A DNA stretch of 64,000 nt from Helicobacter pylori. Its GTDB lineage: Bacteria > Campylobacterota > Campylobacteria > Campylobacterales > Helicobacteraceae. The position numbers and the translations under genes are program-made. A model generated the notes under the pieces. That model did no database searches, was not told the origin of the DNA, and worked only from the letters and a program-made list of their open reading frames with translations. Where the stretch lies: positions 124,001-188,000 of the forward strand of contig NZ_CP011487.1 in NCBI RefSeq assembly GCF_001653475.1, given 5' to 3'. Below, one piece after another: positions 1 through 11,038 of the stretch (the stretch's first letter is position 1; each line of letters opens with the position of its first letter).

Positions 1-1
1 C

Positions 2-121
2 GAGCCTTTAAAATTTGATTTGTTAGAGAGCGACAAAAGGGGGCGTTATAAGATCCTTTTTAAATTTGTTTTTAAAAATAAAGAAGAATTGATTTTAGAG
101 CAATTGGCTTTTTTCAAGTAG
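2..121 (+). CDS. C-terminal end of an unidentified protein (partial)
   Basis: An open frame enters the window from the left and ends at TAG 119-121, giving the last 39 residues of a protein. The tail is mixed, with alternating charged and hydrophobic residues (for example KILFKFVFKNKEELILEQ) and no recognisable motif. A hairpin-like stretch follows directly, which fits the end of a transcription unit. No function can be given from this fragment. Confidence 0.55.
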   Translation, partial: EPLKFDLLESDKRGRYKILFKFVFKNKEELILEQLAFFK

Positions 122-122
122 C

Positions 123-150
123 GCATTAAAAAATGCTTTTAGCGTTTTTT
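123..150 (+). terminator. Weak rho-independent terminator candidate
   Basis: A 5-bp stem (GCATT 123-127 with AATGC 132-136) with a four-A loop is followed by TTTTAGCGTTTTTT. It lies just after the stop of the upstream partial gene. The stem is short and AT-rich, so the call is tentative. Confidence 0.4.
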
Positions 151-193
151 ATTACTCAATCCTTAAAAAGCCTAAATTTTCTATCCGAATGGG

Positions 194-199
194 TATAAT
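194..199 (+). promoter_or_regulatory. TATAAT -10 box placed for a leaderless transcript
   Basis: A perfect TATAAT ends 6 bases before the ATG at 206. Since transcription in this species usually starts 6-8 bases after the -10 box, the mRNA would begin at or next to the start codon. No Shine-Dalgarno sequence lies between the box and the ATG, which agrees with a leaderless message. Confidence 0.6.
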
Positions 200-205
200 A
201 AGGCT

Positions 206-973
206 ATGGGTTTTTTAAAAGTTTTTAAACATGACGCCTTGGGGCAAGTAGGGAATGTTGTTGTGGGGAATTTTTTAATAACGCTCACTATTTTAGCGGT
301 TTGTTTCTCTTCTCAAAGCGCTGAAGAAACAACCATGCTCACCCTAAGCTACACGCTTTTTTTTGTCTTGGGGGCGTTTTTACTAGTCGCAATCAGTGTG
401 GGAGCGATCAGAAATCTCAACACGCTTTTTTCTAAAAGGGGGGTTTTAAGCTTTTCTTTACCCATTAGTTTAGAGTCTTTATTGCTCCCTAAGATCTTGC
501 TCCCTGTGGCGTTTTTTATCTTCAGTTTGTTCTGGTTTGTGGCGAGCGTGCGTTTGGGCTATTATCTTTTTAACGCGCAATCCAGCGTGTTATTTATCTT
601 GCACACCGCTTTAAAAACCTTTGTGTTAAAACCCACTAAAACTTTAGGTATCGCGCTGTTTTTAGGGCTTGTTTTAATGAAATTTTTATTTGTTTTGAGC
701 GTTTTAAATACTGCTAGGATCAAAAAAGCGCGTTTTTTACTAGGGGGGCTGTTATTCATTCTTGTGGGGGTTGTTTTAGAATTAGCGTTTAATTCGTTAC
801 TGCCCTTAATGAGCTCTAATTTAAGCATCAATGAGGGGTTTTATTACTTCCTACAACAACAAGAATTACAAGAAAATAAATACTACCTTTTGTGGGGGGT
901 GGATTTTTTAAAAATCCTTTTATTGTATGCGATGATCCGTTACTTGCTTATGCATAAATTAGAATTGGATTAA
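206..973 (+). CDS. Multi-pass inner membrane protein, unknown function
   Basis: A 255-residue protein with about six hydrophobic segments (around residues 20-35, 45-67, 92-115, 150-170, 178-200 and 230-245) and a short N-terminal stretch MGFLKVFKHD before the first of them. The overall look recalls permease subunits of ABC-2-type exporters, but no diagnostic motif is visible, so the role is open. The ATG at 206 has no Shine-Dalgarno sequence and sits just after a TATAAT box, suggesting leaderless translation. The 3' end overlaps the convergent mqnD by 4 bases. Confidence 0.75.
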   Translation: MGFLKVFKHDALGQVGNVVVGNFLITLTILAVCFSSQSAEETTMLTLSYTLFFVLGAFLLVAISVGAIRNLNTLFSKRGVLSFSLPISLESLLLPKILLPVAFFIFSLFWFVASVRLGYYLFNAQSSVLFILHTALKTFVLKPTKTLGIALFLGLVLMKFLFVLSVLNTARIKKARFLLGGLLFILVGVVLELAFNSLLPLMSSNLSINEGFYYFLQQQELQENKYYLLWGVDFLKILLLYAMIRYLLMHKLELD

Positions 974-1833
974 GAAAAGCGGTATTGCAAATATTCATCA
1001 GTGAGCAAGCAATCTTTAGTCTTTAACAAACTGGCATAAAACCCATGCTGATAGCCTAATTCAAAAAGCTTGTCTATTGCGAGAATTTGAATCTCGCTTA
1101 AGCGCGTTGAAGTTTCATTCGCATACAAGCTTAAATAAGTTTGTAAGCGCTCTATATTGACACGAATGAGCGAGCGTTCTAACAGCATGCCAGAGAGCAA
1201 ATTTTGGTGTTTTAAAGCGACTTCAACCGCTTTAATCAAAGCCTTTTTAATCAAAATCGCGCGATACAAGGGGATAGAGCGCCTAATCGCCATGCCCCCT
1301 AAAGGCAAGGGTAAATCGCTTTGGGTCAGTTCTTGCCAAACATCCCACAATTCTTTTTCCACTTCTAATTCATTATGGAAATCTAAGATATTTTCATGGA
1401 TGAGCACGCCCGCATGCACTTTTTCTTCCAAAACCGCTTTTTCAATATCTAAAAAATTCATGTAAGCGGTGCGCGCATGTTTGTAATAGATCTTAAACAA
1501 GAGAGCATTTGTGGTGTGCTCCCCGCTTAATGCAACTCTAAAATCTTTTTTCAATTTCACGCCCTTTTTTTTCACTAATTTAGGCCCATAGCCATTCCCA
1601 AAGCTAGTCGCTGTGGGGAGCAAGGCGTAATCGTTCGCAATTTTAGGGTATAGCCCAAAGCTGATTGCGCTCACATCGTAAGTGTTTTTTAGGGCTTCTT
1701 GGTTTAGGGTTTCAATATCAAGGGCAATATTGTGGAATGTTTTATTTTTAATGGGGCAATCTATCCAGCCAAACTTAATCGCATAATACATGAAAATATC
1801 ATCAGCATCAGGGCTATGAGCGACACTAATCAA
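970..1833 (-). CDS. mqnD: 1,4-dihydroxy-6-naphthoate synthase, futalosine menaquinone pathway
   Basis: MqnD turns cyclic dehypoxanthine futalosine into 1,4-dihydroxy-6-naphthoate in the menaquinone route used by Helicobacter, and menaquinone feeds the fumarate reductase encoded elsewhere in this window. Family motifs seen are SPDADDIFMYYAI near the N-terminus, DIETLN, GEHTTN, GVLIHEN and LPLPLGGMAIRR, spaced as in the Thermus enzyme. I place the start at TTG 1833, not at the longer open frame beginning at 1974. AAGGA lies at 1845-1841 with 7-base spacing and a TATAAT at 1873-1868, and the longer version would overlap recA. This gives 287 residues, the usual family length. Confidence 0.9.
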   Translation of the reverse strand: MISVAHSPDADDIFMYYAIKFGWIDCPIKNKTFHNIALDIETLNQEALKNTYDVSAISFGLYPKIANDYALLPTATSFGNGYGPKLVKKKGVKLKKDFRVALSGEHTTNALLFKIYYKHARTAYMNFLDIEKAVLEEKVHAGVLIHENILDFHNELEVEKELWDVWQELTQSDLPLPLGGMAIRRSIPLYRAILIKKALIKAVEVALKHQNLLSGMLLERSLIRVNIERLQTYLSLYANETSTRLSEIQILAIDKLFELGYQHGFYASLLKTKDCLLTDEYLQYRFS

Positions 1834-1867
1834 AGTAAAATCCTTTTGTGATAGGGTAAGTTCTTTT

Positions 1868-1875
1868 ATTATAAT
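1868..1875. promoter_or_regulatory. Overlapping divergent -10 boxes for mqnD and recA
   Basis: The octamer ATTATAAT contains TATAAT on the plus strand (1870-1875, towards recA at 1932) and TATAAT on the minus strand (1873-1868, towards mqnD at 1833). A second plus-strand candidate, TAGAAT, lies at 1897-1902. If both overlapping boxes are used, polymerase could occupy only one direction at a time. Confidence 0.55.
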
Positions 1876-1931
1876 AGATTTTAGGCTAGGATTTGATAGA
1901 ATAAACAAATCAAATTCAATAAGGTAATTTA

Positions 1932-4535
<2,604 letters not shown>

Positions 4536-4546
4536 ATTTAAGGAAA

Positions 4547-5642
<1,096 letters not shown>

Positions 5643-5663
5643 ATTTTTTTTAAAGGTCTTTTG

Positions 5664-6620
5664 ATGTTGAGTAGAGATATTGTCCAATATTCCAAGATCC
5701 GCACCGAGCTATACGCTTATCTTACCTATTTGTTTTCGCACAATATCCGCAACCATCTCCCTGAAATCACTTTGGATTATTTAAACAAACAGATCAAAAA
5801 AATGCATGCTGAAATCAAAATGGCAAAAAATTTTTTTGTGTTAGACGCTAAGGGCATGCTAGTGCTTAAGCCAAGCCAACTTAAAGAGCAAGGGCATAAG
5901 GAGGGGATATTAGAGCATGATTTAACAGAAGGGATTGAATTAGAATCGCATGCCAGCTTTAGCGATAAATATTATTTTTATCAAGCCGTGAATGAAAAGC
6001 GTTGCATTTTAACTGATCCCTATCCTTCTAAGAAAGGGAACCATTTGGTAGTGAGCGCGTCTTACCCGGTGTATGATCAAAATAATGATTTAGCGTTTGT
6101 GGTGTGCTTGCAAATCCCTTTGAGAGTGGCGATTGAAATCAGCTCGCCTTCAAAGTATTTCAGAGCCTTTAGCGAAGGGAGCATGGTCATGTATTTTATG
6201 ATTTCTATCATGCTCACTTTAGTGTCGTTGCTTTTGTTTGTGAAATGCATTTCTAGCTTTTGGACAGCGATTGTCAATTTTAGCAGTTTTGACATCAAAG
6301 AAGTGTTCCATCCCATTGTGCTTTTAACCCTAGCCTTAGCCACCTTTGATCTAGTCAAGGCGATTTTTGAAGAGGAAGTTTTGGGTAAAAATAGCGGGGA
6401 CAACCACCATGCAATCCACCGCACGATGATCAGGTTTTTAGGCTCTATCATTATCGCATTAGCCATTGAAGCGTTAATGCTAGTGTTTAAATTCAGCGTG
6501 AGCGAACCGGATAAAATCACTTATGCGGTGTATTTGGCTATTGGTGTGGCAGTGCTTTTGATCAGTTTAGCGATTTATGTTAAATTCGCCTATAGCGTGT
6601 TGCCCAAACGAGAACGCTAA
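5664..6620 (+). CDS. Membrane protein with PDC/Cache-like sensor region
   Basis: A 318-residue protein. The N-terminal 170 residues look like a PDC/Cache-type ligand-binding fold (FFVLDAKGMLVLKP, then YPSKKGNHLVVSASYPVYDQNNDLAFVVCLQI). The C-terminal half has about four membrane helices (around 177-197, 215-235, 255-275, 288-310). No transmembrane helix precedes the sensor-like region, and no kinase, methyl-accepting or GGDEF output domain is seen, so the output is unknown. ATG 5664 is chosen over TTG 5661 because AAAGG lies at 5652-5656. The 3' end overlaps the convergent glycosyltransferase gene by 4 bases. Confidence 0.75.
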   Translation: MLSRDIVQYSKIRTELYAYLTYLFSHNIRNHLPEITLDYLNKQIKKMHAEIKMAKNFFVLDAKGMLVLKPSQLKEQGHKEGILEHDLTEGIELESHASFSDKYYFYQAVNEKRCILTDPYPSKKGNHLVVSASYPVYDQNNDLAFVVCLQIPLRVAIEISSPSKYFRAFSEGSMVMYFMISIMLTLVSLLLFVKCISSFWTAIVNFSSFDIKEVFHPIVLLTLALATFDLVKAIFEEEVLGKNSGDNHHAIHRTMIRFLGSIIIALAIEALMLVFKFSVSEPDKITYAVYLAIGVAVLLISLAIYVKFAYSVLPKRER

Positions 6621-7735
6621 GAGTTAAAAAATTTTTCTTTTAAGCGTTTGAAAATCCTGTTCAATCTGAAAAAGACATATTCTAAAAGGGTTTTTGGATT
6701 GAGTAGGGGGGCGAGAAATTCAAAGGTTTTTTGTTTGTCTTTAAGGCTTAAACATCCTGTCATTTGTTTAAGGAATTTCACGGAATATTCAGCATAAAAA
6801 GGGGTTTTTAAAAGAGTCTCATGCCATTCTTTAGAATATAAAGCGGCGGGTGAAACCCAAGGTTTTCCTACAAAATAAAAATGCAGCATGATAATTTCTT
6901 GTTGGTCAGGAATGAAGCGTTTTTTATTGGCCATGAAAGGGTGGGTGTTATAAATATAAGGCAAGATTAAAACTTTTTGATAGCATGCGAGCGTTAAAAG
7001 ATCCTGTTCAGGGCAAAACACGCACTGGCCTTTTTGACGGGTTAAGTTCAATAAGCGCTCTTCTAAATGATCCATGCGCCACAGCTTTAAATTCACGATT
7101 AAAAACCCAACATTATAGTGGTTTTCAAAAATGATTTTCATGTCTTTTTCATTCAAGTAATGCTCATAAAGGGAAAAGGCTTTGCGAGAATCTCTCTCCC
7201 TTTCTATTTGAAAGTGTTTAGGGTTTTTAGGAGAAGAAAAATCTTTAGCCGCTCCAAAATAATAGCCATCTAGCGGGATAAAAAAACTCTCGCTCACATC
7301 ATTTAAAAACAAAGTGTCCGCATCAAACATGATAATTTTGTCGTATTGCGGGAATAAAGAAGCCAAAAACAAGCGGCACATGACCATTTTAGAAAAGCGA
7401 GTCTTAGCGTAAATATTGAGTTGCAAAAAAGCTTCATTGATTTTATCAATCACAGAGGGTTCTACTGAAGTGGTGTGAAGATTAGGGGTTGAAATGTCTA
7501 AAAATTCTAGGCTCGCAAAAGCATCAAAGGGGGCTAGAGTCTCTTTCAACTTGCGCTGGTTTTCAAAGCTTAAGTTATCCACCAGGCAGTGGATTTTATA
7601 AAAAAGTTTTTCACTATCATTTTGCGATTGGGGGTTTTCTGATTTAGCGCAAGCTAGCATGGAATACAAGCTCACGCCAGCTGGAATGGTATAATGATTG
7701 TCAAAAGCGATGACAACAGGAATAATAATACTCAT
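6617..7735 (-). CDS. Family 8 LPS glycosyltransferase (rfaJ-like, HP0159 type)
   Basis: A retaining family 8 glycosyltransferase acting on LPS. The nucleotide-sugar site is seen in VVIAFDNHY at the N-terminus and in FDADTLFLND, the DxD metal site, around residue 140. HFYFVGKPW near residue 275 is the usual C-terminal active-site stretch, and the last 40 residues are basic and membrane-associating. Related H. pylori enzymes of this rfaJ group were reported to transfer glucose, and this member was linked to the α-1,6-glucan. I use ATG 7735 (372 residues), after AGGA with an 11-base gap, rather than TTG 7765. No repeat tract lies in its 5' region, so unlike its paralogue at 48377-49553 it is in frame. 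Confidence 0.88.
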   Translation of the reverse strand: MSIIIPVVIAFDNHYTIPAGVSLYSMLACAKSENPQSQNDSEKLFYKIHCLVDNLSFENQRKLKETLAPFDAFASLEFLDISTPNLHTTSVEPSVIDKINEAFLQLNIYAKTRFSKMVMCRLFLASLFPQYDKIIMFDADTLFLNDVSESFFIPLDGYYFGAAKDFSSPKNPKHFQIERERDSRKAFSLYEHYLNEKDMKIIFENHYNVGFLIVNLKLWRMDHLEERLLNLTRQKGQCVFCPEQDLLTLACYQKVLILPYIYNTHPFMANKKRFIPDQQEIIMLHFYFVGKPWVSPAALYSKEWHETLLKTPFYAEYSVKFLKQMTGCLSLKDKQKTFEFLAPLLNPKTLLEYVFFRLNRIFKRLKEKFFNS

Positions 7736-7802
7736 TTTAAGTGGTTTCCTAAAATAGGTTTTCAATTAAAATTAATCCAAAATTGGATTAATTTTTTTGA
7801 AT

Positions 7803-7815
7803 ATTATACTATAAT
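7803..7815. promoter_or_regulatory. Back-to-back -10 boxes for the glycosyltransferase and hcpD
   Basis: A minus-strand TATAAT (7808-7803) serves the glycosyltransferase starting at 7735, and a plus-strand TATAAT (7810-7815) serves hcpD starting at 7885. Only one base separates the two hexamers. Predicted leaders are about 60 bases in both directions. Confidence 0.6.
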
Positions 7816-7884
7816 AACCAATTAGATTGAGGTTTTACTGGTTTTTCTTTGTGTGAGCTTTGGCTTAGTTTTGTAAGGAATGAG

Positions 7885-8802
7885 ATGATAAAGAGTTGGA
7901 CTAAAAAGTGGTTTTTGATTTTATTTTTAATGGCAAGTTGTTTCAGCTATTTGGCGGCTACAACCGGTGAGACCTATTTTAAAATGGCTACTCAAGCCTT
8001 TAAGAGAGGGGATTACCATAAAGCGGTGGCTTTTTATAAGAGGAGCTGTAATTTAAGGGTGGGGGTTGGTTGCACGAGTTTGGGCTCTATGTATGAAGAT
8101 GGTGATAGCGTGGATCAGAATATTCCAAAAGCCGTTTTTTATTACAGAAGAGGGTGCAATTTAAGGAATCATCTCGCTTGCGCGAGTCTAGGTTCTATGT
8201 ATGAAGATGGTGATAGCGTTCAAAAAAACCTTCCAAAGGCTGTCTATTATTATAGGAGAGGGTGCCACTTAAAGGGTGGGGTGAGTTGCGGTAGTTTAGG
8301 CTTTATGTATTTTAATGGCGTGGGCGTGAAGCAAAATTATGCCAAAGCCCTTTCTCTTTCTAAATACGCTTGCAGTTTGAATTATGGCATTAGTTGTAAC
8401 TTTGCAGGGTATATGTATAGGAACGCAAAAGGCGTGGAGAAGGATTTGAAAAAAGCCCTTGCGAATTTTAAAAGAGGGTGCCATTTAAAAGACGGAACAA
8501 GCTGTGTGAGCTTGGGATACATGTATGAAGTCGGTATGAATGTCAAACAAAGTGAAGAGCAAGCCTTGAATCTTTATAAAAAGGGTTGTTCTTTAAAAGA
8601 AGGGAGCGGTTGTCATAATGTGGCGGTGATGTATTACACGGGTAAGGGCACTCCAAAGGATTTAGATAAAGCCATTTCATATTATAAGAAAGGGTGCACT
8701 TTAGGCTTTAGTGGTAGTTGTAAGATATTAGAAGTGGTTGGCAAGAAGTCTGATGATTTGCAAGATGACGCGCAAAACGACACTCAAGATGATACGCAAT
8801 AA
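7885..8802 (+). CDS. hcpD: Secreted cysteine-rich Sel1-repeat protein HcpD
   Basis: HcpD belongs to the Helicobacter cysteine-rich proteins, secreted helical-repeat proteins that raise antibodies in patients. Some paralogues bind penicillin. The protein (305 residues from ATG 7885, with AAGGA at 7875-7879) has a signal sequence (WFLILFLMASCFSYLAA) and about seven 36-residue Sel1-like repeats. Each repeat carries a cysteine pair (pattern RGC/KGC...C.SLG.MYE.G) that should form a disulfide. Two neighbouring repeats share an identical 26-base stretch (8086-8111 and 8194-8219). The tail is acidic and glutamine-rich. The open frame reaching back to 7849 lacks a good start. Confidence 0.94.
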   Translation: MIKSWTKKWFLILFLMASCFSYLAATTGETYFKMATQAFKRGDYHKAVAFYKRSCNLRVGVGCTSLGSMYEDGDSVDQNIPKAVFYYRRGCNLRNHLACASLGSMYEDGDSVQKNLPKAVYYYRRGCHLKGGVSCGSLGFMYFNGVGVKQNYAKALSLSKYACSLNYGISCNFAGYMYRNAKGVEKDLKKALANFKRGCHLKDGTSCVSLGYMYEVGMNVKQSEEQALNLYKKGCSLKEGSGCHNVAVMYYTGKGTPKDLDKAISYYKKGCTLGFSGSCKILEVVGKKSDDLQDDAQNDTQDDTQ

Positions 8803-9321
8803 GCTAAAGCTTAGGGGCTAATTATTAAAAACCATCTTATAGAAATCTCTCCATTCTTGTGCTATCAAATAGGGATCAAGCGTCTTTATTGATGGGTATT
8901 GAGGCTACATAAAATCTACAAATCTAGGGTTCGCTCTCGTATTGATAATAAAACACTCAAAGGCATTTTAAAATAAAATAAAAGAGCTTAACAACAGAGA
9001 CACAAGCAATCATTTTTTAAAGCGCTCTTAAGGGATTTAATGGGGCTAAAGTATTTCAAAATCCTCCTATCCGCTTTAAAAAATAACTTTACCACAAAAT
9101 AAAAATTGACTATAAAAAGTCTAAAAACAAGTTTTTTAAAAAGAATATTGCATAAAACTATTAATATTTGATAAAAACAAAAACCTTTATTCAATGAAAA
9201 TAAGGTTAAAAATCCAATAAAAAAGGAGTTTTATAACTTTTTATAGGATTTTACAAGATCATAGCAACAAAACTTTTTGCTGGTTTTCATTGTTAAAAAA
9301 TACTTTGAGTCTTTTTGCATT
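8803..9321. other. Gene-free spacer between hcpD and yebC
   Basis: About 520 bases with no convincing gene. A 68-codon minus-strand frame (8988-9194) begins with TTG, has no ribosome binding site and encodes a Lys/Phe/Leu-rich sequence without motifs. It is more likely a composition artefact. The stretch 9060-9240 is extremely A-rich on the plus strand. No strong hairpin or tRNA-like fold was seen. Confidence 0.5.
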
Positions 9322-10044
9322 TCACTCAATATTCGTATAAAGCGCGACCACATCATCATCGTCTTCAATCCTGTCCAGTAATTTTTCGGTAAGCTCCATT
9401 TGCTCGTCATTCAATTCAATGGGCGTTGTGGCGATGCGTTGCAAACTCGCTTTTAAAATGGGCAATCTCAAGCTTTCAAACCCCTCATTTAAGAGCTTGA
9501 AGCTGTTATAATCCCCCCTAATAATAATTTTATCCTCTACTTCTTCTAATTCTTCCAAACCATAATCAATGAGAGCGAATTCTAAATTTTCTAGGCTGAG
9601 TTTTAAATTTTCCACTTCATTTTTCAAGCATTCAAACACGCTTTTTCGGTTAAACATAAACTCTAAAGAGCCATTAGGCACGATGCTCGCCCCTGGCGTT
9701 TTATTGAAATAACTTTTAAGGTTAGCAATGGTTCTAGTGGGGTTATCAGTCATGCATTCCATAATGATCAGCACGCCAAAATTCGCCTTACCCTCATAAG
9801 TGATTTCACTCAAATTCCCCTCTTTACTGCTCGCTCTTTTAATCGCTGCGTCAATATTGTCTTTAGGCATGTTTTGCGCTTTAGCGTTTAAAATCGCTGT
9901 TCGTAGTTTGGCGTTCGTGTCCGGCTCGCTCCCGCCATCTTTTGCCGCTAGAGTGATCGCTTTGGCGAGCTTGGGGAAAACCTTACTCATCTTATCCCAT
10001 CGTTTTTCTTTAGCTGCTCTTCTGTATTCAAACGCTCGTCCCAT
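9322..10044 (-). CDS. YebC/PmpR-family protein
   Basis: A full-length YebC-family protein (240 residues). Members have been described as DNA-binding regulators and, more recently, as translation factors helping ribosomes at proline-rich stretches. The signature N-terminus [16 protein letters not shown] is present. It is followed by the conserved stretches [16 protein letters not shown] and [13 protein letters not shown], and then by [20 protein letters not shown]. The acidic C-terminus ends [17 protein letters not shown]. Its ATG directly abuts the hemB stop (TGAATG), with its ribosome binding site AAAGGA inside the end of hemB, so the two are translationally coupled. Confidence 0.93.
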   Translation of the reverse strand: MGRAFEYRRAAKEKRWDKMSKVFPKLAKAITLAAKDGGSEPDTNAKLRTAILNAKAQNMPKDNIDAAIKRASSKEGNLSEITYEGKANFGVLIIMECMTDNPTRTIANLKSYFNKTPGASIVPNGSLEFMFNRKSVFECLKNEVENLKLSLENLEFALIDYGLEELEEVEDKIIIRGDYNSFKLLNEGFESLRLPILKASLQRIATTPIELNDEQMELTEKLLDRIEDDDDVVALYTNIE

Positions 10045-11016
10045 TCAATTCCTTTGTAATAAGTTAGCCACTTCTTTAGCATGATAACTAATAATCATAT
10101 CCGCTCCCGCTCTTTTAAAACAAGTCATCGTTTCTAATAAAACGCTTTCATAGTTGATTAGGTTGTGTTTTTGAGCAAGTTTGAGCATGGCGTATTCCCC
10201 GCTCACATTATAGAGCGCTAAAGGGAGTAAAGTGTGATCTCTAATTTCTTTAACAATATCCAAATACGCCAAAGCCGGTTTCACCATTAAAATATCCGCA
10301 CCTTGTTTTTCATCTTCTAAACTTTCTAAAAGCGCTTCTTTTTTATTAGCGTAATCCATTTGATAGTTTTTCCGATCGCCAAAACTCGGTGCAGAGTTTG
10401 CCACATCTCTAAAAGGCCCATAGTAACTGCTCGCAAATTTAGTGGAATAGCTCATGATGGGCGTGTAAAAATACCCAGCCTTATCTAGCACTTTTCTCAA
10501 GCTTAAAACATTTCCATCCATCATGTTGCTTGGGGCTAGAATATCCACACCGCTTCCAGCCAAAATAAGCCCTTGAAGATTTAAAATCTCTAGCGTTTTA
10601 TCGTTAGACACCGAAGCGTTTTCTAAAATCCCGCAATGCCCATGGTCGGTGTATTCACAAAAACACAAATCCGCTATAACGATTAAATCCTTAAATCGTT
10701 TTTTAATCTCTCTAGTGGCTTTTGCGACAATATGATCCTTATTTAACGCATGGCTTCCTGTAGCGTCCTTATTTTTAGGAATGCCAAACAATAAAACGGC
10801 TTTTATGCCTAAACCCACTAATTCTTCGCATTCTTTTAAAAGAGACTCTATGCTCATTTGATAAACGCCAGGCATGGAAATGATTTCATTTTTAATATAA
10901 TTATCGCTTTCTATGACAAATAAAGGAGCGATGAAATCATCAATATCCAGATGCGTTTCTCTTAGCATCGCCCTTAAGTTTTCGCTGCTTCGTAATCTTC
11001 TCAATCGTTTGAACAT
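10045..11016 (-). CDS. hemB: Delta-aminolevulinic acid dehydratase (porphobilinogen synthase)
   Basis: HemB condenses two 5-aminolevulinate molecules to porphobilinogen, the second committed step of haem synthesis. Of 323 residues, the Schiff-base lysines are K193 ([10 protein letters not shown]) and K246 ([10 protein letters not shown]). Three cysteines in [12 protein letters not shown] (118, 120, 128) form the zinc-type metal site. It lies 22 bases after the arsS stop and could be expressed with it. Because one arsS reading frame runs close to the hemB ribosome binding site, slippage in the arsS C10 tract could change coupling to hemB. Confidence 0.96.
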   Translation of the reverse strand: MFKRLRRLRSSENLRAMLRETHLDIDDFIAPLFVIESDNYIKNEIISMPGVYQMSIESLLKECEELVGLGIKAVLLFGIPKNKDATGSHALNKDHIVAKATREIKKRFKDLIVIADLCFCEYTDHGHCGILENASVSNDKTLEILNLQGLILAGSGVDILAPSNMMDGNVLSLRKVLDKAGYFYTPIMSYSTKFASSYYGPFRDVANSAPSFGDRKNYQMDYANKKEALLESLEDEKQGADILMVKPALAYLDIVKEIRDHTLLPLALYNVSGEYAMLKLAQKHNLINYESVLLETMTCFKRAGADMIISYHAKEVANLLQRN

Positions 11017-11038
11017 GTTCTCTCTTTATGGTTTTTCT

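Noticed and set aside
8920-8960. GGGTTCGCTCTCG stretch resembling a tRNA TψC arm
   Set aside because: No matching acceptor, anticodon or D arm could be found around it.
8988-9194. 68-codon minus-strand frame between hcpD and yebC
   Set aside because: It begins with TTG, has no ribosome binding site or motif, and its Lys/Phe/Leu content is what very AT-rich DNA would give by chance.
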